Source of the DNA: Planctomycetaceae bacterium
Lineage (GTDB): Bacteria; Planctomycetota; Planctomycetia; Planctomycetales; Planctomycetaceae
Reading direction: 5' to 3'
Length of the DNA: 64,000 bases
Assembly: GCA_041398785.1 (NCBI GenBank)
Contig: JAWKUA010000001.1
Span: 434,001-498,000, forward strand
Both the position numbers and the translations under genes were made by a program. The notes under the pieces were generated by a model. The model did not search any database. It was given only the letters and a program-made list of their open reading frames with translations, and was not told where the DNA came from. Shown piece after piece: positions 17,823-27,260 of the stretch (the stretch's first letter is position 1; each line of letters begins with the position of its first letter).

Positions 17823-19664
17823 ATGGATGAAAAGCAGCGAACAAAGATACTGGGTGGCGCGCTGGCGGCGGTGCTGATGTTTGGATTCATCGGACCGGCT
17901 GTCTGGAAGTCCGTCATGGCGCCCGTGACGGATGCAGAACAGAAGCTGAACGCCGCCAATCGCAATTTTGACGCGGAGAAGGAGCGTGAAGATGAGCTGC
18001 TGTTTGCTCGCCAGAACATCGAAGACGCGCAGCTTGCCAGCCTGCCGCCCAACGTGAATGACGCCCAGCGCCTGTACCAGGAATGGATCACAAATCTGGC
18101 GCTGCAGTGCCGGTTCGGCAGGCTCGACGTGAAACGCGGACGCCAGCAGTCTCTGCCGGGTTCGTACAACTCCGTGACGGTCGAAGTCACCGGCGAAACG
18201 ACTCTGGAAGGTCTGGGCCGATTCCTGGACCTGTTTGACAAAGCTGATCTCGTCCACCGAATCGATCACTTAAGCATCGAGAGCACGGGGTCTCAGGGTA
18301 ATCCGCAGATGGAAGTGACTCTGACGGCGAACGGCCTCAGCGTCGACGGAACTCCGGCTCGCCTGGAATTGTTTGCCCGTTCCAGTATCACGGAAGCCGT
18401 GTCGGCCGATGCAACGCAACTGGTCGTCAGTAACTCGGACGCATTTCCGAAGAAGCCGCCGTTCCTGGCCCGGATCGGAACAGAAATGCTGCGCGTGACA
18501 TCGAGCGCCGATGGCAATTGGACCGTGGAACGCGGAGTCGAAGGTTCCAAAGCCGTCGCTCACGCCGCGGAGGCTGTGATTCAGCATTTTCCGGTCGCGT
18601 GGAAACGGCGAGACGACAGCTTTGAACAATACGCGTCCCTGCTGGCGGCATCGCCATTCGTCAAACCCGCCGCGCCCAGGACGTATTCACCGAAGATTGC
18701 CGCTGTGGCCGACACGACGATCGCTCCCGGTGATGAAGTGTCAATGACAGCCCGGATCGACGATCTGAACACGGCAATCGGTGAACCCGCATTCGCTCTG
18801 GAAACCGGTGTCGAAGGCATGGCGATTGATCCCGTGAGCGGCGAAATCAAATGGAAGTCGCCGGAAGATGTCGCTCCGGGCGAATACAAAGCCACGGTAC
18901 TGGCGACGCAGAAAAACAACGATCAACTCAGCCTGTCGAAGGAATTCACTGTCACGATCAAACTGCCGAACGAATCACCGTCGCTGAAAGTTCCCAGCGA
19001 AGCCGTGGTGGTCATCAATCGGGAATTCATCCTGACTGTGGTCGCCGAAGACGATGGTCCGGCCGACAAGCTCAGCTTTGCGTTTGAGGGAGACGCTGTT
19101 CCCGAGGGTCTGGCCATCGATGCCACCAGCGGAACCATGAAATGGCAGCCACCTGTGACGTTCACACCCGGCGACTACACCGTTCAGGTCAAAGTCACAG
19201 ACAGTGGCGATCCCGCGAAGTCCGCCAGCGAAAGTCTGACACTGAAGGTCAAAGACGATTCGGCTGTGATGACGTACCTGACCGGCGCCGTGTCGAAGGA
19301 TGGTGTCATGGAAGCGTGGTTCTACAACCGCGGCACCAACAAGCACGACAAGCTGCACGTCGGCCAGCGTTTGAAGATTGACGAAATGGACACGGAGATC
19401 GTCGAGATCGACAAGCGAGCCGTCTGCTTTCGCGACGAAAAAGGCCTGTGGATACTTGCCCTCGGGAAGAACCTGCGCGAGCGGGAACTTGTTGAAGCGG
19501 CTCCCACAACCGACGTCGCCGCTGAGGCCGTGGCACCGTCCACAAATACCGGTGCCGGATATGACGACGACCCGCCAAAGAAATCGGACAATGCCGAAGC
19601 TTACCGGCGACTCCCGCCCGACGCGGTGGATGCCCGCGCGTCAGAAGGCTCTCCGGCGACGTGA
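17823..19664 (+). CDS. PilO/GspM-like protein fused to Ig-like domains and a PilP-like C-terminus
   Basis: This protein of about 613 residues has one N-terminal membrane helix (about 9-28), then a coiled coil and a PilO/GspM-like domain (to about 175; TLEGLGRFLDLFDKADLVHRI is typical of PilO). A beta-rich insert follows, then two cadherin-like putative Ig domains (about 290-475), each carrying an EGMAIDPVSGEIKW or EGLAIDATSGTMKW line. A PilP-like module closes the domain part (about 480-560; YLTGAVSKDGVMEAWFYNRG, then HVGQRLKIDEMDTEIVEID). The tail is Pro/Asp-rich. PilP normally is a separate lipoprotein that joins PilN/O to the secretin, so the fusion may bridge platform and channel in one chain. 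GTG 17811 is an alternative start. Confidence 0.75.
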   Translation: MDEKQRTKILGGALAAVLMFGFIGPAVWKSVMAPVTDAEQKLNAANRNFDAEKEREDELLFARQNIEDAQLASLPPNVNDAQRLYQEWITNLALQCRFGRLDVKRGRQQSLPGSYNSVTVEVTGETTLEGLGRFLDLFDKADLVHRIDHLSIESTGSQGNPQMEVTLTANGLSVDGTPARLELFARSSITEAVSADATQLVVSNSDAFPKKPPFLARIGTEMLRVTSSADGNWTVERGVEGSKAVAHAAEAVIQHFPVAWKRRDDSFEQYASLLAASPFVKPAAPRTYSPKIAAVADTTIAPGDEVSMTARIDDLNTAIGEPAFALETGVEGMAIDPVSGEIKWKSPEDVAPGEYKATVLATQKNNDQLSLSKEFTVTIKLPNESPSLKVPSEAVVVINREFILTVVAEDDGPADKLSFAFEGDAVPEGLAIDATSGTMKWQPPVTFTPGDYTVQVKVTDSGDPAKSASESLTLKVKDDSAVMTYLTGAVSKDGVMEAWFYNRGTNKHDKLHVGQRLKIDEMDTEIVEIDKRAVCFRDEKGLWILALGKNLRERELVEAAPTTDVAAEAVAPSTNTGAGYDDDPPKKSDNAEAYRRLPPDAVDARASEGSPAT

Positions 19665-19804
19665 GCCTGCTGCCGGCGGCGACGGTACCGGAATTCCGCT
19701 GAACGTGACGGCCCGAACGAGACCGGCCACCGTCGCTCAAAGGCCATTCGCTCTGTGGACGTGTCCGGCCCCTGTCAGCTTCAAACGCCGCTGCCCGGAT
19801 TGCC

Positions 19805-20605
19805 TTACGGAACGGCAAGGCCTTCGGAACGACCGTCCGCAGCGTCTTTCGGAACACCAGCCAGATAACGCGTCTGCATGTCGTCCCCAGCGGTCGTCAT
19901 TGACTGCGTCCATGTTGAATGCCGGTCCTCAACCGGATTACCGTTTTCGTCGAGCCGCGTTCTGACGCTGTAGTGCTGCTGGAAGACCAGATTCAGCGCG
20001 CTGAGCAGCCGGGAATCGTTCAGAAAGTCCTTCAGCGCGCCCAGTCGTTCGTGGCTGAGCTTCACGTCGTTGTCGCGGATCGACTGAATGTACTCCTGAT
20101 GCAGCAGTTCGAAGCGATCGATTGCCTGAGTAATGACGGCGATTGATTCGTCCGCGGGAGCACCTTCCTGCTGCTGATTCTGCAGCTCCGCCTTTCTGTC
20201 ATTCATTGTCTTCAGCACCCGTTCCGCGCGGCGGTTGAGTTCTTCAATCAGTCCCGCGGTATCCGGCTTCGAATCAGAGAGGTAGGCGAACACCGCCAGG
20301 CCGAAGCACATCACGAAAACGGCGGCTGCGACAATCAGGATTGTCGTGGATCTCTGGTGACGTTTCCGCATTTCCTCCCGGATCAGTTGAAACCGGTCGG
20401 CTCGCGTCAGGTCCTTGCCCTGAATGCCGTAGCGAGTCAGATATTCGTCGATCGCCGTGGCGCGCTGATCTTCCGGAAGCGCGTTCAACTGTGATTCGGC
20501 GTGCTTCAACTTTCGCGTGTAGGCGAAATAACACAAAGCGACGACCAGGCCCAGAAGCGCCAGTGGAGTTGCGACGCCGGCCGCGGTCTGCAGAATCTGA
20601 ATCAT
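19805..20605 (-). CDS. Hypothetical two-TM membrane protein
   Basis: This 266-residue protein of unknown family has a membrane helix at about 8-29, a charged cytoplasmic stretch (30-86) rich in Arg/Lys/Glu, and a second helix at about 87-109 (TTILIVAAAVFVMCFGLAVFAYL). A mostly helical region of about 150 residues (coiled-coil-like RRAERVLKTMNDRKAELQNQQQ) follows. No catalytic motif is visible. It is convergent with the T2SS-like operon and about 350 bases downstream of the S41 protease gene on the same strand, separated by a terminator. Codon use looks like its neighbours. I do not recognise a function. Confidence 0.6.
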   Translation of the reverse strand: MIQILQTAAGVATPLALLGLVVALCYFAYTRKLKHAESQLNALPEDQRATAIDEYLTRYGIQGKDLTRADRFQLIREEMRKRHQRSTTILIVAAAVFVMCFGLAVFAYLSDSKPDTAGLIEELNRRAERVLKTMNDRKAELQNQQQEGAPADESIAVITQAIDRFELLHQEYIQSIRDNDVKLSHERLGALKDFLNDSRLLSALNLVFQQHYSVRTRLDENGNPVEDRHSTWTQSMTTAGDDMQTRYLAGVPKDAADGRSEGLAVP

Positions 20606-20772
20606 CGTGCCGTTCCCCTGTCATCTGGCTTGCGACGAGATTGTCGCGGGCGATCTCGAAGCCAGGCATCCATAATCAGCAATGCCGGAAGTCCGCTGGC
20701 CCGCACAGAGAACTCAATCATAGTAGCTGTCCGTCATCGGTGTGGCTTCCCTGCCAGGCACGCAAAATGCAA

Positions 20773-20810
20773 AACCGGTTGACTCGTCCTCAGTGGCAAG
20801 TCAACCGGTT
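20773..20810 (-). terminator. Rho-independent terminator after the S41 protease gene
   Basis: An 11-bp perfect stem (20773-20783 with 20800-20810, sequence AACCGGTTGAC) with a 16-base loop is followed, reading leftward, by TTTTGCATTTTG. It lies about 140 bases past the protease stop. Nothing else is recognised in the gap 20606-20952. Confidence 0.75.
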
Positions 20811-20952
20811 ATGAATTTTCGGTGCGTCCGGATGTCATGTCCATGCCGCGGTCTCCTCTTGAGTTCTCAGGTCAGTTGCCCGAAGCGGGCGATTGCGGCG
20901 ACTGAACCATCGTGGTTCAGTAAGCGTCGCCTTCAGGTCCCGTCATTTCGTT

Positions 20953-23220
20953 TCAGCGAAGCACAGTTTGTGGCTTGACACAGTCACGGTTGCTGTCGTT
21001 GAACGAGTTCCTCAGCAGCGGAGTCGCCGTGTTGTTGTTGCGACACTTGCCGGCAGCCGACGCCATGTCCTGCAACCGCTGCGACTGAGCAATTCGGACA
21101 GCTTCTTCCAGGACCCGGTCGCCGTTGGCGGGACCGTCTTCGTCAATCACTCGCACGTCGGGAGTCACCCCGGAGCCTGACATCGGCCGGCCGTTTGGTG
21201 AGTAGAACCGGGCGGTTGTCAGTCGCAGATTTCCGCTGACCGTCTGCAGAGGAAAGTGCGTCTGAACGGTGCCTTTGCCATACGACTTATCTCCCACAAT
21301 GATGCCGCGCTGATTTTCCTGAATTGCCGCGGCAAAGATTTCGCTGGCACTGGCACTGTCACCGTCGATCAGCACAACCAGCGGATTGCTCCAGGTTCGT
21401 TCAAACGTGGCAGTCTCCAGCATGTTGTCAGAAGACAGCCGTCCCTTCGTCGACACGATCGTTCCGCAGGGCAGGAATCGATTGGTGATATCGACACAGA
21501 CATTCAGCAGACCTCCCGGATTGCCTCGCAGGTCGAGAATCACAGACTTCATTCCCTGGCGATACAACTGCTGCAGGGCGTCATCCAGTTCCTGAGTCGA
21601 TGTCTGACCAAACTGACTAAGGCTCAGGTAGGCGACGCTGTCAGTGCCGGACAGCATCTTCATATCGTTGACGGTCCAGACTCGAATTCGGCGACGCACC
21701 AGAGTTGCCTCACGAGCTTCAAATCCCTTTCGAAAAACCTGCAGACGGATCGAGCTTCCGGACGGGCCCTTCATCAGATCCACGGAGCTGGCCATTGGCA
21801 TTCCGCCGATGGAACGGCCGTCGATAGCAGTGATGATGTCGCCAGCCTGCAGACCGATCTCAGCGGCTGGTCCGTCGCGAAGAGTCTTCATCAGCAGCAA
21901 GCCATCGGCGTGTTCCTTGACTTCCACGCCGATGCCCACGATTTCACTTTCCAGACCGGCACTCTTAGTCTCCGTCTCCAGGGCAGCTCCGCGGTTCGGG
22001 TCTGCGGGTTCCAGGGCCGAAAACTTGTCAAGCGTATCGATCGTTGCATTCGTGAATTCGAAGGCCACAACGTTGGGGCCCAGACCGGGAACGGACTGAG
22101 CTTCCTGCATCACCGCCTGCATCACTCGTTCCGCGTCGTTCATGTTTCGAACCTGCATGGATTCGTAGATGCGTGACAGCGAATTGCGAAAGGCGTCCGT
22201 TCGGAACGAATCCGCGGAGATTCCCAGTCCCTGCACAAAGGCCCGGTTGTCCAATGCCATTCCCAGGTTGCGAATCGCTCGCCGAACCCGCAGATCGTAG
22301 GAACTTGGTTCCAGGTGACGCTGGTCCGTCTGCTTTGAAACTTCACGGTACAACTGAACCGCCTGATCCGTGGACATCGAACGCACCGAACGAATCGTTG
22401 TCGGATTCGGATATCGAGCCGTCAGCATCTTGTCGATGTCGCTGGCTTCGTCAGCTCCGTCACGCTGAGGCAGGGGAGCCGGCGTGAAGGGATCCAGACC
22501 GCGAGCGGGAGATGTCGGCCGATTCCAGTCCGTTCGGCCCGGCGATGCGGGGAACAATCCGTCATCGTTCAGTGCCGGACGGCCGAAGTCGGTTCGGTCC
22601 AGCGGAACACGGTAACGCTCCTGCAGACTGCCGGCGGACGGGTCACGATACAAATCGTCCTGAAGGCTGTTATCCCGCGATATGAAGTCGTAGCGAGGTC
22701 CGCTGACATTTCCGGAACCGGCCGGCGACCGAAACGGATCCGCCAGTGAATCCTGGGGAATCCGATCCCAACCGGTACCGCCTGCATCACCGCGAGCACG
22801 ACCGCTGCGACGGCCCTGCCACTGTCGGGAATCCCGTGGTGCGGGATTCAGCGGATCGCTGCCGTAGCCGGTTCCGTTTCCGAAATCGCCATAACTGTTG
22901 TATCGAAGATCATCCTGGACCGGACGGAAGTTGTCGCGACCATCGCCGTAACCGTAGTCCGGTGAGAAGGTTGCCGGATAGATGTCCCGGTTGTCGCGAA
23001 GGCCGGGTGCCGGTTGGTACTGCGTGTCCGTTCCGTAACCGCTCGGATGGTACGGGTTGTACGAACCACTGCCGTTATTGTACGACGGAGCACTGTAATC
23101 CGGGCTGTATCCGGAACCGTAGCCCGTGTCGGAATATTGTGCCTGTGCTGCTGACGTAACCACCATGGCTGTGGTCAGCATCAGTGACAGTATGAATGAG
23201 GGTCGGGTCGTCATGTCCAA
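20953..23220 (-). CDS. Exported S41-family (CtpA-like) PDZ protease with low-complexity N-region
   Basis: This 755-residue secreted serine protease (753 if the second Met at 23214 is used) has a signal peptide ending SAAQAQ. A Tyr/Ser/Gly/Asp-rich low-complexity region runs over about 30-215, with repeats of GYG and YNN type. A helical region (about 260-400), a PDZ domain (about 420-510; ADGLLLMKTLRDGPAAEIGL) and the S41 tail-specific protease domain follow. The active-site Ser lies in GDSASASEIF (about 620-625) and the Lys 25 residues later in KSYGKGTVQ, the spacing of CtpA-type Ser/Lys dyads. It would process or degrade envelope proteins from their C-termini. The N-terminal region is unusual for the family. 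The protein ends in an Asn-rich tail. Confidence 0.87.
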   Translation of the reverse strand: MDMTTRPSFILSLMLTTAMVVTSAAQAQYSDTGYGSGYSPDYSAPSYNNGSGSYNPYHPSGYGTDTQYQPAPGLRDNRDIYPATFSPDYGYGDGRDNFRPVQDDLRYNSYGDFGNGTGYGSDPLNPAPRDSRQWQGRRSGRARGDAGGTGWDRIPQDSLADPFRSPAGSGNVSGPRYDFISRDNSLQDDLYRDPSAGSLQERYRVPLDRTDFGRPALNDDGLFPASPGRTDWNRPTSPARGLDPFTPAPLPQRDGADEASDIDKMLTARYPNPTTIRSVRSMSTDQAVQLYREVSKQTDQRHLEPSSYDLRVRRAIRNLGMALDNRAFVQGLGISADSFRTDAFRNSLSRIYESMQVRNMNDAERVMQAVMQEAQSVPGLGPNVVAFEFTNATIDTLDKFSALEPADPNRGAALETETKSAGLESEIVGIGVEVKEHADGLLLMKTLRDGPAAEIGLQAGDIITAIDGRSIGGMPMASSVDLMKGPSGSSIRLQVFRKGFEAREATLVRRRIRVWTVNDMKMLSGTDSVAYLSLSQFGQTSTQELDDALQQLYRQGMKSVILDLRGNPGGLLNVCVDITNRFLPCGTIVSTKGRLSSDNMLETATFERTWSNPLVVLIDGDSASASEIFAAAIQENQRGIIVGDKSYGKGTVQTHFPLQTVSGNLRLTTARFYSPNGRPMSGSGVTPDVRVIDEDGPANGDRVLEEAVRIAQSQRLQDMASAAGKCRNNNTATPLLRNSFNDSNRDCVKPQTVLR

Positions 23221-23288
23221 ATCTCCTGATTGATTGTTGTTGGTTGTGCAGGAATGAAGTGTTCCGGGTGAGCCCGGTGAAGGAATGT

Positions 23289-23519
23289 CTATGCAACGTG
23301 CGGGAACTGATCGGAGACAAGTCCGTGGTACAGCCCGGCGGGCTCTGCATCCGCGGCCTCGGCCATCGATTCTTCCAGAAGCTCACCGCGAACAACGCGA
23401 ACGTCCTGCGGTGCGTCAATTCCAATCTTCACAGCCCCGCGAGCCGTCTTAATCACTTTGATGACAATGTCATTGCCGATGCGGATGGTTTCTGCCGGTT
23501 TGCGTGTCAGTACGAGCAT
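23289..23519 (-). CDS. csrA: Carbon storage / translational regulator CsrA
   Basis: This 76-residue RNA-binding dimer binds GGA motifs in mRNA leaders. The sequence MLVLTRKPAETIRIGNDIVI and the RNA-contact region (VKIGIDAPQDVRVVRGEL) are canonical. A C-terminal extension of about 20 residues goes beyond the common ~60-residue form. In many flagellated bacteria CsrA controls flagellin or hook synthesis together with FliW; hook genes lie 2 kb upstream on the same strand, but no fliW is present here. It has a strong ribosome site of its own. Confidence 0.95.
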   Translation of the reverse strand: MLVLTRKPAETIRIGNDIVIKVIKTARGAVKIGIDAPQDVRVVRGELLEESMAEAADAEPAGLYHGLVSDQFPHVA

Positions 23520-24015
23520 GATTCAGCACCTCCAGTTGAAGTCTTCCGTGATCGATGACAACCCTGTCCGACATGAACAGAACTTGTTGTCATCACAGTG
23601 ACTGGATAAAGCCAATGGTGTGCCAAAAATGATTCCAACAATCACAATTCGACAAGACATTACGTAACTCAAGACTAATACACGCCTTGTGGAATTTGTT
23701 GAAGATTACAGACTGGGCAGGCTCTGACGATGGGCGAAGACGTTCCAGGAAAGGATTGCAATCACGAACCGACGGACCGCAGATTTGTTTGTCATAATGA
23801 CAAATTCTGTGCAACAATCGAGATCAGCTAAGGATCTCTGTGTCTCGATCCGGTGGCGCTGAACATGCGGCGGGCTGGCTGCCCGGGGCGTCGCGCAAGG
23901 TGACGTCTTGATTGCTTCAGCCAAGACGTGGCCGCCAGCGGCGTAACGGAATCACCCGACAAATGCCTTCGGGTAAACACAGGCGACACTGCATTTCGTA
24001 CCGTGCCGCGGAGCG
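23520..24015. other. Intergenic region upstream of csrA with a 17-bp palindrome
   Basis: About 500 bases, more AT-rich than the surroundings, lie between the sialidase-like gene and csrA. A perfect palindrome at 23788-23804 (TTTGTCAT, A, ATGACAAA) is a plausible operator. The csrA promoter should lie here, but I could not fix it. Short open frames have no supporting features. Confidence 0.5.
23528..23533 (-). promoter_or_regulatory. Strong ribosome binding site of csrA with GGA motif
   Basis: On the minus strand GGAGGT lies 8 bases before ATG 23519, an ideal Shine-Dalgarno site that fixes the csrA start. The GGA within it is also a possible CsrA contact, so autoregulation is conceivable. Confidence 0.6.
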
Positions 24016-25164
24016 TCACTTCGCCAGGGCGTCGAGTTGTTCCAGCGTCAGGCGGACGCAGAGAATGTACGGCGGCTGATTCGCGGACCAGTGGCCGTAA
24101 GTTGTGGAGACGATTGTTCCGTCGGGCAGAATGTTGACTCCCGGATACGCGCAGTCGGCGCCCTTTTTGTTGTCTTTCAGCCGGACAACATACTGGCCTT
24201 CGTCGCCCTGTTTGAGGTCTTCATACGTACCAACCCACGCGACCCAGTCGCCGTCGTGTTCGGGCTTCGCAGAACCCGCCGGTTGCACACTCCGGAAAGA
24301 AACAAACAGCCGGCCGTCCGCCGAATAAACGGCTGTGTGTCGATCGCCGTTCAGCGAAGCGGGCATGTCGCGAGGCTCAGTCCACGTCTTCCCTTCGTCG
24401 TCGCTGAAAATGATCTGCGAATTGTGTCGGCGGCTGTTTTCCCGCAGCAGCACCGCCAACTGTTTGCCGTCCGGAGACCGGATGGCTCCGGGTTCGCAGA
24501 TATGGTGGCTCGATGATTTGCGAATCACTTCGGGAAACGACCATGTCAGTCCGCCGTCCGTCGACAGCGTTCTGAAGAGAGTGAAGGCGACCGGATTTTC
24601 CTGATGAGGCTGTTCAGCGAAGAACCGTCCGTCGTCGTGGAACATTGCCATGTAGTGCCCCGGTCCAGTTGTCAGTTCAACGACACATCCCATCGTGACA
24701 ATTCCGCCCCAGTCGCCGACGGGCTCCAGCGGCGACCACGTCTTCCCATCGTCTTCCGTGACCGCCATGCGGCAGGGGTAGAGACCCGAAAACATGATGA
24801 TGCGTCTGGTACCGTTCGAGTCGATCACGCGGTGCAGCGTTGGTACTTCTTTGGATGTGGACCAGTTGTCAGGAGTCGGCAGCCGGTCACTCCACGTCAG
24901 GCCGCCGTCGGACGAACGTTTGTAGACAATCCCGCCTCGGCCATGCCCCTTCGGATAGACGCACAACAGAGTGCGGCCGTCTTCCAGCAGCACAGTCGTC
25001 GGATGTCCCAGATACTGGCCTTCTTCGCGGTCGACGACAACCTGGCGGTAGACCTGATCGTCGAGATCGATGAACGGAATCGAACACGTCCGCTGCTGAG
25101 CATCAGCGGACGGCAGCATCAGCAGCAACATCGAAGCCAGCAAAATTGCAGATCGTATTCGCAT
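24016..25164 (-). CDS. Secreted sialidase-like (BNR/Asp-box) beta-propeller protein
   Basis: This exported protein of about 382 residues belongs to the sialidase/neuraminidase superfamily. Met 25164 gives the signal peptide MRIRSAILLASMLLLMLPSADAQ, with GGAAAG about 9 bases upstream; Met 25185 is an alternative. Four Asp-box lines are visible: SSDGGLTWSD, TEDDGKTWSP, STDGGLTWSFPE and SDDEGKTWTEP, the mark of six-bladed sialidase propellers. Substrates in planctomycetes are likely algal or animal glycans, but the exact specificity cannot be read from sequence. The gene stands alone. Confidence 0.82.
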   Translation of the reverse strand: MRIRSAILLASMLLLMLPSADAQQRTCSIPFIDLDDQVYRQVVVDREEGQYLGHPTTVLLEDGRTLLCVYPKGHGRGGIVYKRSSDGGLTWSDRLPTPDNWSTSKEVPTLHRVIDSNGTRRIIMFSGLYPCRMAVTEDDGKTWSPLEPVGDWGGIVTMGCVVELTTGPGHYMAMFHDDGRFFAEQPHQENPVAFTLFRTLSTDGGLTWSFPEVIRKSSSHHICEPGAIRSPDGKQLAVLLRENSRRHNSQIIFSDDEGKTWTEPRDMPASLNGDRHTAVYSADGRLFVSFRSVQPAGSAKPEHDGDWVAWVGTYEDLKQGDEGQYVVRLKDNKKGADCAYPGVNILPDGTIVSTTYGHWSANQPPYILCVRLTLEQLDALAK

Positions 25165-25573
25165 GAGAGTGGCTTTCCGAAACATGGTCGTTGACTGAGC
25201 GTGATGAACCGGAAAGCGTAACAAAGGAATTCGCGAAGCCGTAGCGATCATCGCTCCTGCCCGTCACACCAACGGCGGCCGTTTCCGCAGTCCGGTTTGG
25301 ACGAACCACAAAAGGTGCGGGAACTCGCGACACCATCGCGGCGAGCGACTCTCACGCGAAGGCGCATGCGCGGAGAAGCGATGAAGACGGGGAGGGATGT
25401 TGTCGGCCACCCGCAACCGTTTGCTGTTCGCGCGACAGGGCCACAGAATTGCCAGACGACAGTGGGGAAGTCGCAGCCCGTAAGCGGCAGGTGGGGCAGA
25501 GTCACCGGGAAGCAGGCCGGATCCGGTCATCGGAACGGACCGGCCCTGCAGCGCGGGTCGCAGCAACGACGAA
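25165..25573. other. Intergenic gap between sialidase-like gene and flgE
   Basis: About 400 bases hold the presumed promoter of the sialidase-like gene and the end of the hook operon. I see no gene and no convincing terminator. The short open frames translate to Arg-rich peptides. Confidence 0.5.
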
Positions 25574-27214
25574 CTATCGAATGATGTTTGTCAGTTCACC
25601 CAGCACTTCGTCCGTGACGGTGATCGTTCGGGCATTTGCGGAGAAACCACGCTGAGCAACGATCAGTTTGGTGAACTCAAGCGCGAGGTCGACGTTGGAA
25701 CCTTCCAGTTGCCGGGAAAGAATCGCACCGCGGTCACCGGACAGAGCGGAACCGATTTCGGCACTGCCGCTGGCGAGGGACGATCGATAGACATTGTTGC
25801 CGGCAGACAACAGTCCGTCGTTGTTTCTGAATGATGCAATCGCAAGCTGTGCCAGCGGGAACTTCACAGAGTTGCTGCCGATCGCCTCAATCGTTCCGTC
25901 CCGGGAGATGGCCACGTCTGAAATTTCTCCCGGAATGAATCCGTCAATGTCGACGTTCAGGCTGCTGGTGCTGCCGACTTCGCTGAGCGTCACGGCTCCG
26001 TCGTCCGTCGCGAAGGAAATCGAGATCGCCTGGGTGGCCTGGGCTCCGGCAAAGAGAACCTCAATATTCGGGTCACCCGCACCGGTTCCCGCGACCTGAA
26101 GCAGCGACCCGTCAAGTCCGAAACGGATGCCTTCCACGACGTTGTCCAGGAACTGGTCGGAGTTGTCAGGCAGGGAAAACGAAAGTGTCCAGGATTCGTC
26201 AGGCTGTTTTTCCAGTTGGTACGAAAGACTCCGCTCCAGGCCCTGCGGGTCGTACACCGGCAGCGTTCCTGTGATCAGAGTGGCGTCTTTTCCTTCCACA
26301 ATCTGAGTGAATTTGACACCGGTTCCACCAACCATTTCGAAGGACAGCGTCGACGGCCCGGTGTCATTCGCTTCGATCCGTATCTGACCATTCACAATGG
26401 AGACCGTGGACACGGGCAGAACAGCAGCAACGGCATCTCTGAGATCACCCAGCGTCGATGTTGCGGTCACCGTGAACGTGTTACCAGTCTGCGGAATCGG
26501 TTCACCGTCGGAGTCACGTCCAAAGAACGAAATCACATCGCCGTCAGCCCAGGGCGCCGGGTTCAGGTCCACCAGCAGCGTCGTCGCATCCGCGTTCGTC
26601 TGCGCAACGCCCGTTGTGAGTGCTTCACTGGTCACGAGTTGTGCCTGAGGTCCGTTTGAATTCGCGGGAAGGTTTCCGGTGAGCGTGATCTGAGTCGTCG
26701 GGGTGCCGGGAATTGCCGCTCCGAACGGAACTCGAATTCGCGTGTCGCCGGGAACCTGAAACGACGGACTGGTCGGGTTTGTTTCCCCGACGATTCCGAA
26801 TCGCTGAATGAACGAGCCGTTGGAGGGATCCACCAGGAAGCCCTGTTCATCAATTCCCAATGCTCCCGATCGGGTGTAGAACGTGTTGTTGCCCGAACGT
26901 GTCACCAGGAATCCGTTGCCTTCGATTGCTACATCCAGCCGTTCGCCGGTTTGTTCCAGGTTGCCCTGGCTGAAGAGCCTGTCAACGTTGGCGACCTTGC
27001 TTCCCGTTCCGACCTGCAGCGGGTTGACACTGCCGGCACTCTGGCCAGCACTGGATGTGGCTGCCCGGCTGCCTTCATACAGCAGGTCGGCAAACATCAC
27101 ACGAGCAGACTTGAAGCCGATGGTGTTCAGGTTGGCAAGGTTGTTGCCGATCACTTCCAGCATTGATTGATGACCACGAAGGCCAGAGATGCCGGTCAGA
27201 AGGGAATTGGCCAT
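25574..27214 (-). CDS. flgE: Flagellar hook protein FlgE
   Basis: This 546-residue hook subunit is exported by the flagellar type III system. The start at ATG 27214, with AGGAGA about 8 bases upstream, gives the axial-protein opening MANSLLTGISGLRGHQSMLE and VIGNNLANLNTIGFKSAR. The C-terminal flagellin-like D0 helix is ALEFTKLIVAQRGFSANART, and the D1 motif GNGFLVTRSG is present. At 546 residues it is longer than the enteric form (about 400), from extra surface domains in the middle (about 150-400). It is the last gene of the fliK-flgD-flgE run. Confidence 0.92.
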   Translation of the reverse strand: MANSLLTGISGLRGHQSMLEVIGNNLANLNTIGFKSARVMFADLLYEGSRAATSSAGQSAGSVNPLQVGTGSKVANVDRLFSQGNLEQTGERLDVAIEGNGFLVTRSGNNTFYTRSGALGIDEQGFLVDPSNGSFIQRFGIVGETNPTSPSFQVPGDTRIRVPFGAAIPGTPTTQITLTGNLPANSNGPQAQLVTSEALTTGVAQTNADATTLLVDLNPAPWADGDVISFFGRDSDGEPIPQTGNTFTVTATSTLGDLRDAVAAVLPVSTVSIVNGQIRIEANDTGPSTLSFEMVGGTGVKFTQIVEGKDATLITGTLPVYDPQGLERSLSYQLEKQPDESWTLSFSLPDNSDQFLDNVVEGIRFGLDGSLLQVAGTGAGDPNIEVLFAGAQATQAISISFATDDGAVTLSEVGSTSSLNVDIDGFIPGEISDVAISRDGTIEAIGSNSVKFPLAQLAIASFRNNDGLLSAGNNVYRSSLASGSAEIGSALSGDRGAILSRQLEGSNVDLALEFTKLIVAQRGFSANARTITVTDEVLGELTNIIR

Positions 27215-27260
27215 TAATTGTCTCCTGGCAAACAGCGTTCGTTGATGTGAAAGTGAAGAT

